Part shown: piece after piece, positions 39,588 to 47,958 of the stretch
Numbering within the stretch: position 1 is the first letter of the stretch
Layout of the letters: each line of letters opens with the position of its first letter
Source: Hymenobacter cyanobacteriorum
GTDB lineage: Bacteria; Bacteroidota; Bacteroidia; Cytophagales; Hymenobacteraceae
Reading direction: 5' to 3'
DNA length: 64,000 nt
Assembly (NCBI RefSeq): GCF_022631375.1
Contig: NZ_JALBGC010000001.1
Span: 372,001-436,000, forward strand
The notes under the pieces: model-generated
What the model was told of the DNA's origin: nothing
Databases searched by the model: none
What the model saw: the letters and a program-made list of their open reading frames with translations, nothing else
Made by a program: the position numbers and the translations under genes

Positions 39588-40964
39588 CTACCCCAGCGCC
39601 TGGTTCAGCGCGATGATGGCCGTCTGATAATCCTCGCGGCCCACGATGAACTGGATGTTGACCTTACGCAATGCAAATCCGGCGCTGCGGATGTTGATGC
39701 CGGCATCGGCCAGAGCGCTGGCGGCGCGGGCCAGCAGGCCGGGCTCGTCGATATTGGAGCCGATGAGGCAGACCAGCGCGGCTTTCTCGACGGTTACGTT
39801 CTCGTATTTAGCCTCTAGCGCGGCCAGCAGCTGCGGCTTCAGGTCCTTTTCCCAGATGAGCATGGTGATACTGTTGGCGCTGGTGGCCTTGAAAATGTAG
39901 CTCACCCCGAGGTCGTAGAACACCTGCATCAGGTGCAGGTCGAAGCCGGCCGCGCCCACCATCAGCGGGTCGTGAATGTCGATGAGGACGACTTTCTCGG
40001 TGCCGGTGATGACTTCGATGCGCTTGGTGGGCGACACATAGTCGCGGGTGATGAGCGTGCCGGGGTGCTCGGGCTCGAAGGTGTTTTTGATGCGCAGGTC
40101 GATGGCGTTTATCTCCAGCGGCTTCGAGGCTTTGGGGTGGATGGCCTCCATGCCCACGTCGGCGAGCTGGTCGGCCACGTCGTAGTTAGTGAAGCCGATG
40201 GGGTGGCACTGGTCGACGCCCACCAGATTGGGGTCGGCCGAGCTGAGGTGGTATTCCTTGTGAATAATGGCCTCCTGCGGCCGCACGGCCACGGCAATCT
40301 TGCTGAAGGTGACTTCCGAATAGCCCCGGTCGAACTCGCGCATGATGCCCTCGGTGCCCTTGGTGTAGCCGGTGGCGATGCAGATGGTTTTGGCAAATTC
40401 AATGTCGGCGAACGACTGACGGATACGCTCGTCAATCGTCAGCGCCTGGGCGTCGTCGAAGCCACTGAGGTCGACCAGCGTGGCGTTCAGGCCCCGGCTT
40501 TGCAGGATGTTGACGGAGTTGAAGGCCGAGTGGGCCTCCCCTATCGAAGCCAGAATTTCGCGGGCCGCCTGCAGGATGTTGGTGCTGTTGACATAGCCCG
40601 AGGCCAGCACGTTCACGAGGCTGTCGAGGTAGGTTTGGGCTTGGTCAATGCGCTGCTGGATGAAGGAATCGGCCACGGCCAAATCGAGGCCCAGCGGCTC
40701 GTACTGCTTGTTCAGCTCCTTGAGTTTGGCGGCTACGTCCTGCAGGGCCGCCCGAAACTCCTGGTTCTGGGTGATGTGGTGGTAGACGCCGGGGTCGCCG
40801 GTTTTCTTATTCTCCAGCAGCCAGTTAGTGACGTTGGCGTAGGCCGACACCACAAAAATGCGGTTGTACAGCTTCGCGCCCTCGCGGCCGTGGAAGATGA
40901 TGTTGTCGAGGACGTCGGCGAAGGCGGTCATCGAGGTACCGCCGATTTTTTCAACTGTGAGCAC
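39588..40964 (-). CDS. aspartate kinase, divergent (Ask_Ect-like) form
   Basis: Aspartate kinase makes 4-phospho-aspartate for lysine, threonine and methionine synthesis. This 458-residue protein begins 'TVEKIGGTSM' where standard enzymes have 'KFGGTSV'; the adjoining 'LDNIIFHGREG' and 'IFVVSAYANVTNWLLENKKT' resemble what I remember of the ectoine-linked isoenzyme Ask_Ect. The kinase core continues to about residue 290 ('YTKGTEGIMREFDRGYSEVT'), then two ACT domains ('SNIDEPGLLARAASALADAG' in the last). No ectABC genes occur in the window, so it may be the ordinary enzyme of this organism. Allosteric behaviour cannot be read from sequence. Confidence 0.88.
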   Translation of the reverse strand: MLTVEKIGGTSMTAFADVLDNIIFHGREGAKLYNRIFVVSAYANVTNWLLENKKTGDPGVYHHITQNQEFRAALQDVAAKLKELNKQYEPLGLDLAVADSFIQQRIDQAQTYLDSLVNVLASGYVNSTNILQAAREILASIGEAHSAFNSVNILQSRGLNATLVDLSGFDDAQALTIDERIRQSFADIEFAKTICIATGYTKGTEGIMREFDRGYSEVTFSKIAVAVRPQEAIIHKEYHLSSADPNLVGVDQCHPIGFTNYDVADQLADVGMEAIHPKASKPLEINAIDLRIKNTFEPEHPGTLITRDYVSPTKRIEVITGTEKVVLIDIHDPLMVGAAGFDLHLMQVFYDLGVSYIFKATSANSITMLIWEKDLKPQLLAALEAKYENVTVEKAALVCLIGSNIDEPGLLARAASALADAGINIRSAGFALRKVNIQFIVGREDYQTAIIALNQALG

Positions 40965-41010
40965 GGGTATTTAAGCGTGGGGCGCAAACGCCCGAGGATG
41001 ATTTTAACGC

Positions 41011-41125
41011 AAAAGAACGTCATGCTGAGCGCAGTCGAAGCATCTCTACCGCAATAGTAAACCCAATCTATAGGATTACTGCTACGGTAGAGATGCTTCG
41101 ACTGCGCTCAGCATGACGTTCTTTT
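41011..41125. repeat. type B palindromic intergenic element, copy 4 (perfect 40-bp arms)
   Basis: Arms 41011-41050 and 41086-41125 are exact complements ('aaaagaacgtcatgctgagc' into gcagtcgaagcatctctacc). The 35-base loop is AT-rich. This is the most perfect member of the family and lies between the PIG-L gene's stop and the aspartate kinase start. Confidence 0.93.
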
Positions 41126-41143
41126 TGGATTAGCTACAACCCG

Positions 41144-43765
41144 CTACTGCGCCGGCTCCTTCCCGTAGGAAATCATGTTCGTGATAATACGGTAGGCGCC
41201 TGGCACGCCCGCCGGCAGCTCCCGAAACAGCGACAAACCCGTGTAGATGTAGTGACCCTTGCCGTAGTCCGTGACCAGAATGGCGCTTTCCTTGGGCGCC
41301 TCGCCGGGGTCGCTGCTGGAAATCACGGTCTGGTATTTCGGGTCCCATTTCGAGGGGTAGTAGAGGCCCTGCTCCTGCACCCAGCCTTTAAAATCGTCGG
41401 CGGTGATTTTATTGGGGGCGGCTAGTAGCTGGTGCTTCGTGAGGGTCACGGGGGCGTCTTCCACGGTTACGCGGTCGGAGGAGAGCGTTAGTGGGTAGGG
41501 GCCGATTTCGGGCATCACGGTGCCGCGGTTCACTACGTATTGCACCACTACGTTGCCGCCTTGCTCGATGTATTTGAGGATTTCGGGCTGCTGGGTTTTA
41601 AGGCGGTCGACGGTGTTGTAGGCGCGGATGCCGACCACGAGGGCGTCGAATTTCTTGAGGTTGGGGGCGGTGAGGTCCTTGGGTTCGAGCAGGGTCACGT
41701 TGTAGCCGATTTGGCGCAGCGCGTCGGGCACTTCGTCGCCGGCGCCCATGAGGTAGGCCACGTTCTGGCCGCGCCGCTTCAGGTCGAGCTTCACCAGCGG
41801 GGCCACAGCTTCGGGGAAGAGGAACTGCGTGGGGATGTGCGGGTACTCGATTTTCTGGATGCCGCGGGCGTAGGCCTGGCCGGCCACGGTGGCGGTGGCG
41901 CGCAGCTCGGCGCGGCCGGGCGCGGCGCCGGCCAGGGGCTGCACCTGAAAGTTTACGGTCAGCTCCTCGTCTTTGGCGGCGAGGGCGAAGTCGGCGGTGG
42001 CGGGCTCGCACTTCCAGCCGGCAGGCAGGGCCAGGGCCAGGCGGCCGCTCACCCCGGCGCGCCCAGCCCGCAGCGTGACGGGCACGGTCTTGGGCTGGGC
42101 ATCGGCGAAGACGTAGGAACGGGCCGGCGGCAGGTTCACCAACACGGGCGGCACCACGGCCAGCGGCTGGTATAATTCGCCCAGCACGGGGTCGGTGTGC
42201 TTGTACTGAACAGGGACTTTAATATCCAGTTGTGACGAATTAGGGGTTCCATCACCAATCAAGATGCTGCAAACAGCTTCGATTCTTTCCGGATACTTGG
42301 CATTTTCTGGAGTGCCACGCAAAGACTGTTTGTCTACAACATACATTCCTATTGTGCCTGGCTTTTGAAGCCAGTAGGGTTGTGAAATGGTATAGCCAAA
42401 GGTATCTGTCTTGATTTTTCCATTGTTCTTCTGATTCTTATTCAGAACAACTCCTTGCGTTTTGTTACGCGAACCAGCATGGCTAAATTCATCGAGCAAC
42501 TGCACGCCCAATACCTTAATAGCCTGTGATGAACGGTTAATTAATTCATAATTAAAGACCGCACCAGTGTCTGAAACGATAGTAGCTTCTGTCGCTATCA
42601 CTTCAACAGACAGCCCAAGACAGGCTTTAAGCAATTCGTCAATCTGCTGTTGCTTCGCTTCTACCCAATATCGAGCACTCCCCAACTCGTTTTCAACTCG
42701 TTTCAATTCCACTGCTGTTCTGTCTCCATATGTTGAAGATTTTGCAGCTTTATCATAAGCTGTTCCCATTTCTTGCCGCACCTTCAGAAGCCCTGCCACG
42801 CTGGTGCTGGGGTTGCTCGGGTCGTACTTGCGAATCACCTCCTCGATGAGCTTGCCCACGGCCGCGCCGCCGGGTACCCGGTTCCAGGTCTGGTCCACGC
42901 CTTCGAACAGGTCTTTGGTGGCCTTGTCGCCTTTCACGGGCTGGAAATACTCCAGCGCCTCGCCCCGCTGGGCGGCCGAGCCGAAGCCCTGGCTGCGGTG
43001 GTTGCTGCGGCTGCGGGCCGCGATTTCGCCGTAGCTCTGGCCCAGCAGGGGGTTGTAGCCGCCGGCGTCGAGCCGGAGGTAGCCGTCCATGTTTTCGCCG
43101 GGCTTCACGAAGAAGCTGCCGGTGTTCCAGAGTAGGCGCTTGGGCTGCCAGGCTTGCACGTACTGGAGCTGGTCGGGGAAGCGCTTGGGGTCGCCGGCGG
43201 CGTCGAAGGCTTCGGCGGCAAGGATGGCGCTGGCCTGGTGGTGGCCGTGGCCGGCGCGGGCGTCGGGTGGGAAGCGGGTGATGAGCACGTCGGGCCGGCG
43301 CTGGCGGATGACCCATACCATGTCGGCGAGCACCTGCTCCTTGTCCCAGATGCGAAAGGTTTCGTCGGAGGTTTTGGAGAAGCCGAAGTCGTTGGCGCGG
43401 GTGAAGAACTGCCGGCCGCCGTCGAGGCGCCGGGCCGCCAGCAGCTCCTGCGTGCGAATCACGCCCAGGCCTTCGCGCAGCTCGGGGCCGATGAGGTTCT
43501 GGCCGCCGTCGCCGCGGGTGCAGCTCAGGTAGCTGGTTTCGAGCAGGCGCTCGTTGGCCATGTAGGCGATGAGGCGGGTGTTTTCGTCGTCGGGGTGGGC
43601 GGCCAGGTACATCACCGAGCCGAGGACGTTGAGCTTCTTGAGGCCCAGCAGAATTTCGGAGGAGGTGTAGGTTTTGGGGGTCTGCGCTTGCGCTTCAGTC
43701 AACAGGGAGCAGTTAACAGTGAACAGCAGCAGGGCCGCAGCGAGCGGGCGGAGGGAACGAATCAT
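41144..43765 (-). CDS. PIG-L family deacetylase (secreted, 873 aa)
   Basis: The N-terminal domain (about 45-290) is a PIG-L/LmbE zinc deacetylase with 'AHPDDE' (56-61) and 'HGHHQAS' (173-179) holding the zinc ligands. Families of this kind remove acetyl groups from N-acetylglucosamine on lipids or conjugates. The central part is beta-rich and unassigned; the C-terminal third from about residue 690 contains 'FDALVVGIRAYNTVDRLKTQ' and 'YIEQGGNVVVQYVVNRG', a GATase1/ThuA-like fold. The signal peptide region ('LLLFTVNCSLLTEAQAQ') overlaps a DNA repeat. Residues about 325-520 are encoded by a segment that is much more AT-rich than the rest (see findings). Confidence 0.9.
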   Translation of the reverse strand: MIRSLRPLAAALLLFTVNCSLLTEAQAQTPKTYTSSEILLGLKKLNVLGSVMYLAAHPDDENTRLIAYMANERLLETSYLSCTRGDGGQNLIGPELREGLGVIRTQELLAARRLDGGRQFFTRANDFGFSKTSDETFRIWDKEQVLADMVWVIRQRRPDVLITRFPPDARAGHGHHQASAILAAEAFDAAGDPKRFPDQLQYVQAWQPKRLLWNTGSFFVKPGENMDGYLRLDAGGYNPLLGQSYGEIAARSRSNHRSQGFGSAAQRGEALEYFQPVKGDKATKDLFEGVDQTWNRVPGGAAVGKLIEEVIRKYDPSNPSTSVAGLLKVRQEMGTAYDKAAKSSTYGDRTAVELKRVENELGSARYWVEAKQQQIDELLKACLGLSVEVIATEATIVSDTGAVFNYELINRSSQAIKVLGVQLLDEFSHAGSRNKTQGVVLNKNQKNNGKIKTDTFGYTISQPYWLQKPGTIGMYVVDKQSLRGTPENAKYPERIEAVCSILIGDGTPNSSQLDIKVPVQYKHTDPVLGELYQPLAVVPPVLVNLPPARSYVFADAQPKTVPVTLRAGRAGVSGRLALALPAGWKCEPATADFALAAKDEELTVNFQVQPLAGAAPGRAELRATATVAGQAYARGIQKIEYPHIPTQFLFPEAVAPLVKLDLKRRGQNVAYLMGAGDEVPDALRQIGYNVTLLEPKDLTAPNLKKFDALVVGIRAYNTVDRLKTQQPEILKYIEQGGNVVVQYVVNRGTVMPEIGPYPLTLSSDRVTVEDAPVTLTKHQLLAAPNKITADDFKGWVQEQGLYYPSKWDPKYQTVISSSDPGEAPKESAILVTDYGKGHYIYTGLSLFRELPAGVPGAYRIITNMISYGKEPAQ
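43699..43726. repeat. word-type repeat within the PIG-L signal peptide
   Basis: The + strand reads tcaacagggagcagttaacagtgaacag, containing repeated 'aacag' words and a gttaac palindrome. On the coding strand it spells part of the signal peptide ('FTVNCSLLT'). Confidence 0.6.
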
Positions 43766-43973
43766 GCGCAGGAAACCGGAATTGAGGCCGTGAAGTTACC
43801 GGATGACAGGGCCCCGATGGCATGGGCGGACAGCCCGGGCCGATTATCGGCAGCTTCTCACCAGCGCAACACCGACCGGCTTGGCCCCGTCTTTGCCGTG
43901 GCCGAACTTCCTTTGCACCAAGTTCGGTTTACTTCCCACCACCGCTGTCGCGTGACAGCGCTATATTTCATTC

Positions 43974-45629
43974 ATGACGATTCCTCCCTTCCGCCGCTGG
44001 TCGCTCGCCGTGGCTTTGCTGGCCGGGCCGGCGCTGGCCCAGGCCCAGTCGGTTAACGCGCCTTCGACTACCGCCACCCCGCCGGCCGGCGACATGAGCG
44101 CCGCCCAGTGGTACCTCAAAGACCCGCAGCTCGACAACGTGCCCGGCGTGGGTGCCAACCGCGCGTATGCGGAAATCCTCAAAAACCTGGTGCCCACGCC
44201 CGTGGTGGTGGCCGTGATTGACTCGGGCATCGACACGGCCCACGTCGACCTGAAACCCGTGCTGTGGCGCAACCGGGGCGAGATTCCCGGCAACGGCATC
44301 GACGACGACAAGAACGGCTACGTGGACGACGTGCACGGCTGGAATTTTCTGGGCGGCCCCGACGGCCGCAACGTGAACGCCGAAACCCTGGAGATGACGC
44401 GCATTGTGGCGGCCGGCCGCAAGCGCTTCAAGGGCCTGACAGCCAAAACAGTGAAGCCCGTCGACAAGGCCGATTTCGTGCTCTATGAAAAGGCTGAAAA
44501 AGCCTACAAAGCCCGCCTGAAAGAAGAAATCGAGCGCAACCAGCAGGTGGAAAGCATGACCGGTCCCATCACCGACATGGTGGCGGCCATGAAGCAGGCC
44601 CTGGGCACCGACAAGCTCGACACCGTGGCCCTGCGCAACGCCAAGGCCGACGACCCCAACCTGAAGCGGGCCATTGCGGGCATGCTGGAAATGATGCGCC
44701 AGACCGGCGCCGCCGACTCGGATGCCCTGCTGAAACAGCTGAACGAAGGCGCCAAGCAGGAGCGCAGCCTGCTCGACAACTCGCTGAACCTGAATTTCGA
44801 CCCGCGCGCCGACATCGTGAAGGATAACCCCAACGACGTGACGCAGCGCTACTACGGCAACAACGACCTGCACGGCCCCGACCCCATGCACGGCACCCAC
44901 GTGGCGGGCATCATTGCGGCGGTGCGTACCAACAATGTCGGCATCCAGGGCCTGGCGCCCGACCCCGTGCGCATTATGGTGGTGCGGGCCGTGCCCGACG
45001 GCGATGAGCGCGACAAGGACGTGGCCAACGCCATCCGCTACGCCGTGGACAACGGCGCGCAGATTATCAACATGAGCTTCGGCAAGGAGTTTTCGCCCCA
45101 GCGCCCGGCCGTGGAAGCGGCCTACAAGTACGCCGCCCAGAAAGGCGTGCTGCTGGTGCACGCCGCCGGCAACGAAAACCACAACCTCGACACGGAGGAG
45201 AACTACCCGGCCTCGTTCTATATGAACAACACGACCGTGCCCAACCTGCTCACGGTGGGCGCGTCGGGCCCGCTCGATAACAGCCACCTCACCGCCGACT
45301 TCTCCAACTACAGCCACAAGGGTGTGGACGTGTTTGCGCCCGGCGTGAACATCTACAGCACGCTGCCCGGCAGCGTCTACGGCAACGAAAGCGGCACCAG
45401 CATGGCCTCGCCCGTCACGGCTGGCGTGGCGGCGGTGCTCAAGTCGTACTTCCCCAAGCTCACGGCCACGGATTTGAAGCGCATCATCATGCAGTCGGCC
45501 CAGGTGCACCACACCAAAGTGCAGACGCCCGGCGGCGAAAAGCTGGTCGACTTCTCGACGCTGTCCGTGACCGGCGGCGTGGTCGATATGTACGAAGCCG
45601 TGAAACTGGCGCAGAAAGCGTCGCTTTGA
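43974..45629 (+). CDS. S8 family serine peptidase (subtilase) with a large helical insert
   Basis: A secreted 551-residue subtilase. The signal peptide ends near 'LAQAQS'. The catalytic triad is Asp83 ('VIDSGIDTAH'), His306 ('HGTHVAG') and Ser476 ('GTSMASP'). The 223 residues between Asp and His are far longer than the usual 30-45; about 140-290 is a charged helical insert ('FVLYEKAEKAYKARLKEEIE', 'DALLKQLNEGAKQERSLLDN'). No T9SS C-terminal signal was found. The insert could regulate the enzyme or bind a partner. ATG at 43974 begins the signal peptide. Confidence 0.93.
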   Translation: MTIPPFRRWSLAVALLAGPALAQAQSVNAPSTTATPPAGDMSAAQWYLKDPQLDNVPGVGANRAYAEILKNLVPTPVVVAVIDSGIDTAHVDLKPVLWRNRGEIPGNGIDDDKNGYVDDVHGWNFLGGPDGRNVNAETLEMTRIVAAGRKRFKGLTAKTVKPVDKADFVLYEKAEKAYKARLKEEIERNQQVESMTGPITDMVAAMKQALGTDKLDTVALRNAKADDPNLKRAIAGMLEMMRQTGAADSDALLKQLNEGAKQERSLLDNSLNLNFDPRADIVKDNPNDVTQRYYGNNDLHGPDPMHGTHVAGIIAAVRTNNVGIQGLAPDPVRIMVVRAVPDGDERDKDVANAIRYAVDNGAQIINMSFGKEFSPQRPAVEAAYKYAAQKGVLLVHAAGNENHNLDTEENYPASFYMNNTTVPNLLTVGASGPLDNSHLTADFSNYSHKGVDVFAPGVNIYSTLPGSVYGNESGTSMASPVTAGVAAVLKSYFPKLTATDLKRIIMQSAQVHHTKVQTPGGEKLVDFSTLSVTGGVVDMYEAVKLAQKASL

Positions 45630-45714
45630 GTTAAAAGTTAGGAGTTACAAGGGAAAAAGGCCCGTCCGATAATTCAGACGGGCCTTTTTCCCTTGTAACT
45701 CCTGCCTTTTAATT
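45629..45714. terminator. 26-bp perfect hairpin, bidirectional terminator with word-type flanks
   Basis: The arms 45641-45666 and 45677-45702 are exact complements (centre 'ggcccgtc cgataattca gacgggcc' flanked by T/A runs). It lies between the convergent subtilase and acyltransferase genes and has T runs on both strands. The outer part 'ttaaaagttaggagttacaa' is the same word as in the 39494 repeat. Confidence 0.92.
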
Positions 45715-46814
45715 TAAAACCGCCGGTTCAGGTAGTCGAGTGCTTTATCAAGCTGCTGCCCCAGCTGCTGGCTCAGGCGTTTTTCGACCCACACGTTGAT
45801 GCCGCGCGCCGCGGCCAGCATCAGGAGCAGCAGGCCGGCCAGCAGCACGTACTTATTGAATTGGCTGCCGAGCCGGTGGAAGGTAAGGAAGCCGATGTCG
45901 CAGTGCAGCAGGTAGAGCGGATACGTGAGCCCGCCCCAGGCCGCCAGCCACGCCTGGCGGTGGAAATTGAGCTTCTCGCGGGTAATCAGGAAAAACACGC
46001 CAAAAAAAGCCGTGATGGCGCCCCCGGCGACCAGGTTCGAGAACGAGTCCTGAAACACCACGGCCAGTTCCTGCGACACCTTTGCCCCGGTGCGCAGCGC
46101 CAGCAGGTAGGCCAGCAGCAGCAGCCCGTAGCGCAGCGGGGTACGCCCCTGCGGCGGCTGCATGAGGAAGAACAGCATGCCCGCGATGAAATACGGCGCG
46201 TAGCGCGGGAAGAACAGCAGCGCAAACAGCGGCCCGATGTGCGGCAGCCCCGGCAGCGCCGCATACGCCAGCCACGCCACCAGAAACCAGTCGACGGACC
46301 GCAGCCGACCGCTGCCAATCAGCAGGGCAATCAGGAAATAGAAGGTTATTTCCATCGTCAGCGACCAGTACACGCTGTCCATCACCGGCACGCCCAGAAA
46401 CTCGTGCAGCATGGTCAGGTTGTAGAGGTACTGCGGCACCGTGGCGTGCAGCACGGCCGGCAGGCCCTCCGGGCCGCTGCCCGCCCCCCACAGCTGCTTG
46501 GCGGCAAACGTGAGCGTGCAGGCCACCCAGAAAGCCGGGTACAGCCGCGTCGCCCGCGAGCGGAAGAACTGCCGCACGGTTTTGCCCTGGGCGCTGCGCA
46601 GCACCACGTAGCCCGAAATGATAAAAAACAGCTCGACCCCCAGGTAGCCGTATTTGGCCACGGGAGCCAGCGCCGGAAACGCTACGGGGCTGTAGTGGTT
46701 GGCCATGTAGCCCCGGTAGGCATAATGGTAAAACACCACCGCCAGAGCCGCCAGCAGGCGCAGCAGGTCGATGGCGTAGAGCCGGCGGGGCGGCTGGGGC
46801 GGTTGAGGTTCCAT
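45714..46814 (-). CDS. acyltransferase family membrane protein (OafA/NodX-like)
   Basis: The 366-residue protein has about ten transmembrane segments and the family start 'LYAIDLLRLLAALAVVFYHY' with the catalytic-site His26. 'GYLGVELFFIISGYVV' and 'FFRSRATRLYPAFWVA' are the following conserved parts. Such enzymes O-acylate cell-surface polysaccharides or lipids at the inner membrane. The target is unknown. It may be co-transcribed with the SDR gene upstream, which ends 51 bases before it. Confidence 0.92.
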   Translation of the reverse strand: MEPQPPQPPRRLYAIDLLRLLAALAVVFYHYAYRGYMANHYSPVAFPALAPVAKYGYLGVELFFIISGYVVLRSAQGKTVRQFFRSRATRLYPAFWVACTLTFAAKQLWGAGSGPEGLPAVLHATVPQYLYNLTMLHEFLGVPVMDSVYWSLTMEITFYFLIALLIGSGRLRSVDWFLVAWLAYAALPGLPHIGPLFALLFFPRYAPYFIAGMLFFLMQPPQGRTPLRYGLLLLAYLLALRTGAKVSQELAVVFQDSFSNLVAGGAITAFFGVFFLITREKLNFHRQAWLAAWGGLTYPLYLLHCDIGFLTFHRLGSQFNKYVLLAGLLLLMLAAARGINVWVEKRLSQQLGQQLDKALDYLNRRF

Positions 46815-46865
46815 GCGGAAGCGGGCAGTTTCGGGGGCCGCCGGGCCGGGCGGGCCCAGCGGCGG

Positions 46866-47675
46866 CTACCCGACGTTTACGCCCTTTTCTTCCTTGCGAA
46901 AGTGGTTCAGCACCAGCCGGTCGCTGAGGCCGGGGAGCAGCTTATTGAGCAACACCACGAACTTGCCCTGGCCGGTGAGGGTGAGGGTGCGCCTGCGCTG
47001 CTGCACGGCGTGCAGAATCTCGTCGGCCACGGCTTCGCTGCTCATCATGGCGCCCTCGTCGCGCGGCGATTCGCCCTGGGCCGAGCCGTCGGCGGCCAGC
47101 GCCGTGTTGCGGATGTTGGAGGCCGTGAAGCCCGGCGCGGCCGTGAGCACGTGCACGCCTTGGTCGAGCAGCTCGGTGCGCAGGGCTTCGAGGAAGCCGT
47201 TCATGGCAAACTTCGAGGCCGAGTAGCCGGTGCGGCCCGGCAGCCCACGGTAGCCCGCAATGCTGCTGATGCCCACGATGCTGCCCTTGCTCCGGAGCAG
47301 GTGCGGCAGGGCAAACTTGGTGCTGAACACAGTGCCGAAAAAGTTGGTCTGCATCAGCTGCTTGATAACCTCCAGGTCGGCGTCCTGAAAGCGGGCGCGC
47401 ATGCTGATGCCGGCGTTGTTGAGCAGCACGTCGAGGCCGCCGAAGCGGGCCACGGTTTCCTGCACGGCGCGCTCGGCGGCAGCTTCGTCGCCCACGTCGG
47501 CCCGGATGGCCAGGTTGGTGATGCCGGCCGCCGTGAGGGCGGCGGCGGTGTCGGCGAGCTTCGCGGCATCGCGGCCGGTGATGGCCACCTGGTAGCCGGC
47601 GCGGCCGAAGGCCAGGGCGCAGGCCCGGCCAATGCCGGAGGTGCCGCCGGTGATGAGAACGGTGAGTGCAGGCAT
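46866..47675 (-). CDS. SDR-family NAD(P)-dependent oxidoreductase
   Basis: A 269-residue classical short-chain dehydrogenase: the cofactor loop 'TGGTSGIG' (9-16), 'NNAG' (86-89), the catalytic Ser in 'VGISSIAG' and the pair Tyr151/Lys155 of 'YSASK'. The basic 'TGRD' after strand 2 suggests NADP. The substrate is unknown, and a C-terminal segment 'KFVVLLNKLLPGLSDRLVL' may contact the membrane. ATG at 47675 is chosen because it starts 'PALTVLITGG'. Confidence 0.93.
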   Translation of the reverse strand: MPALTVLITGGTSGIGRACALAFGRAGYQVAITGRDAAKLADTAAALTAAGITNLAIRADVGDEAAAERAVQETVARFGGLDVLLNNAGISMRARFQDADLEVIKQLMQTNFFGTVFSTKFALPHLLRSKGSIVGISSIAGYRGLPGRTGYSASKFAMNGFLEALRTELLDQGVHVLTAAPGFTASNIRNTALAADGSAQGESPRDEGAMMSSEAVADEILHAVQQRRRTLTLTGQGKFVVLLNKLLPGLSDRLVLNHFRKEEKGVNVG

Positions 47676-47958
47676 AAAAAGCAATAAACCCGGCTGTTTC
47701 CGGCAGAAGGCCGGAACGGGTTGCGGGGCAAATTTAGGGCGGCCGGCTGCGATTTTTACCGCGCAGCCGCCACCCCCATAAACCCGACGGGCAAACGGCG
47801 GTCAAAACGTAAATCGGCCGGCGGCCGGCCGGCGTGTGGCGAACCGACGCGGGCGCTGGCCGACATTCATCGGGCAACAGCCGATTAGTCCTTCGCTGTC
47901 GTCGGTTTATGCTTACATTTAACCACTGAATCCTATTCTTTTCTTCTTTGCTTCTGAT

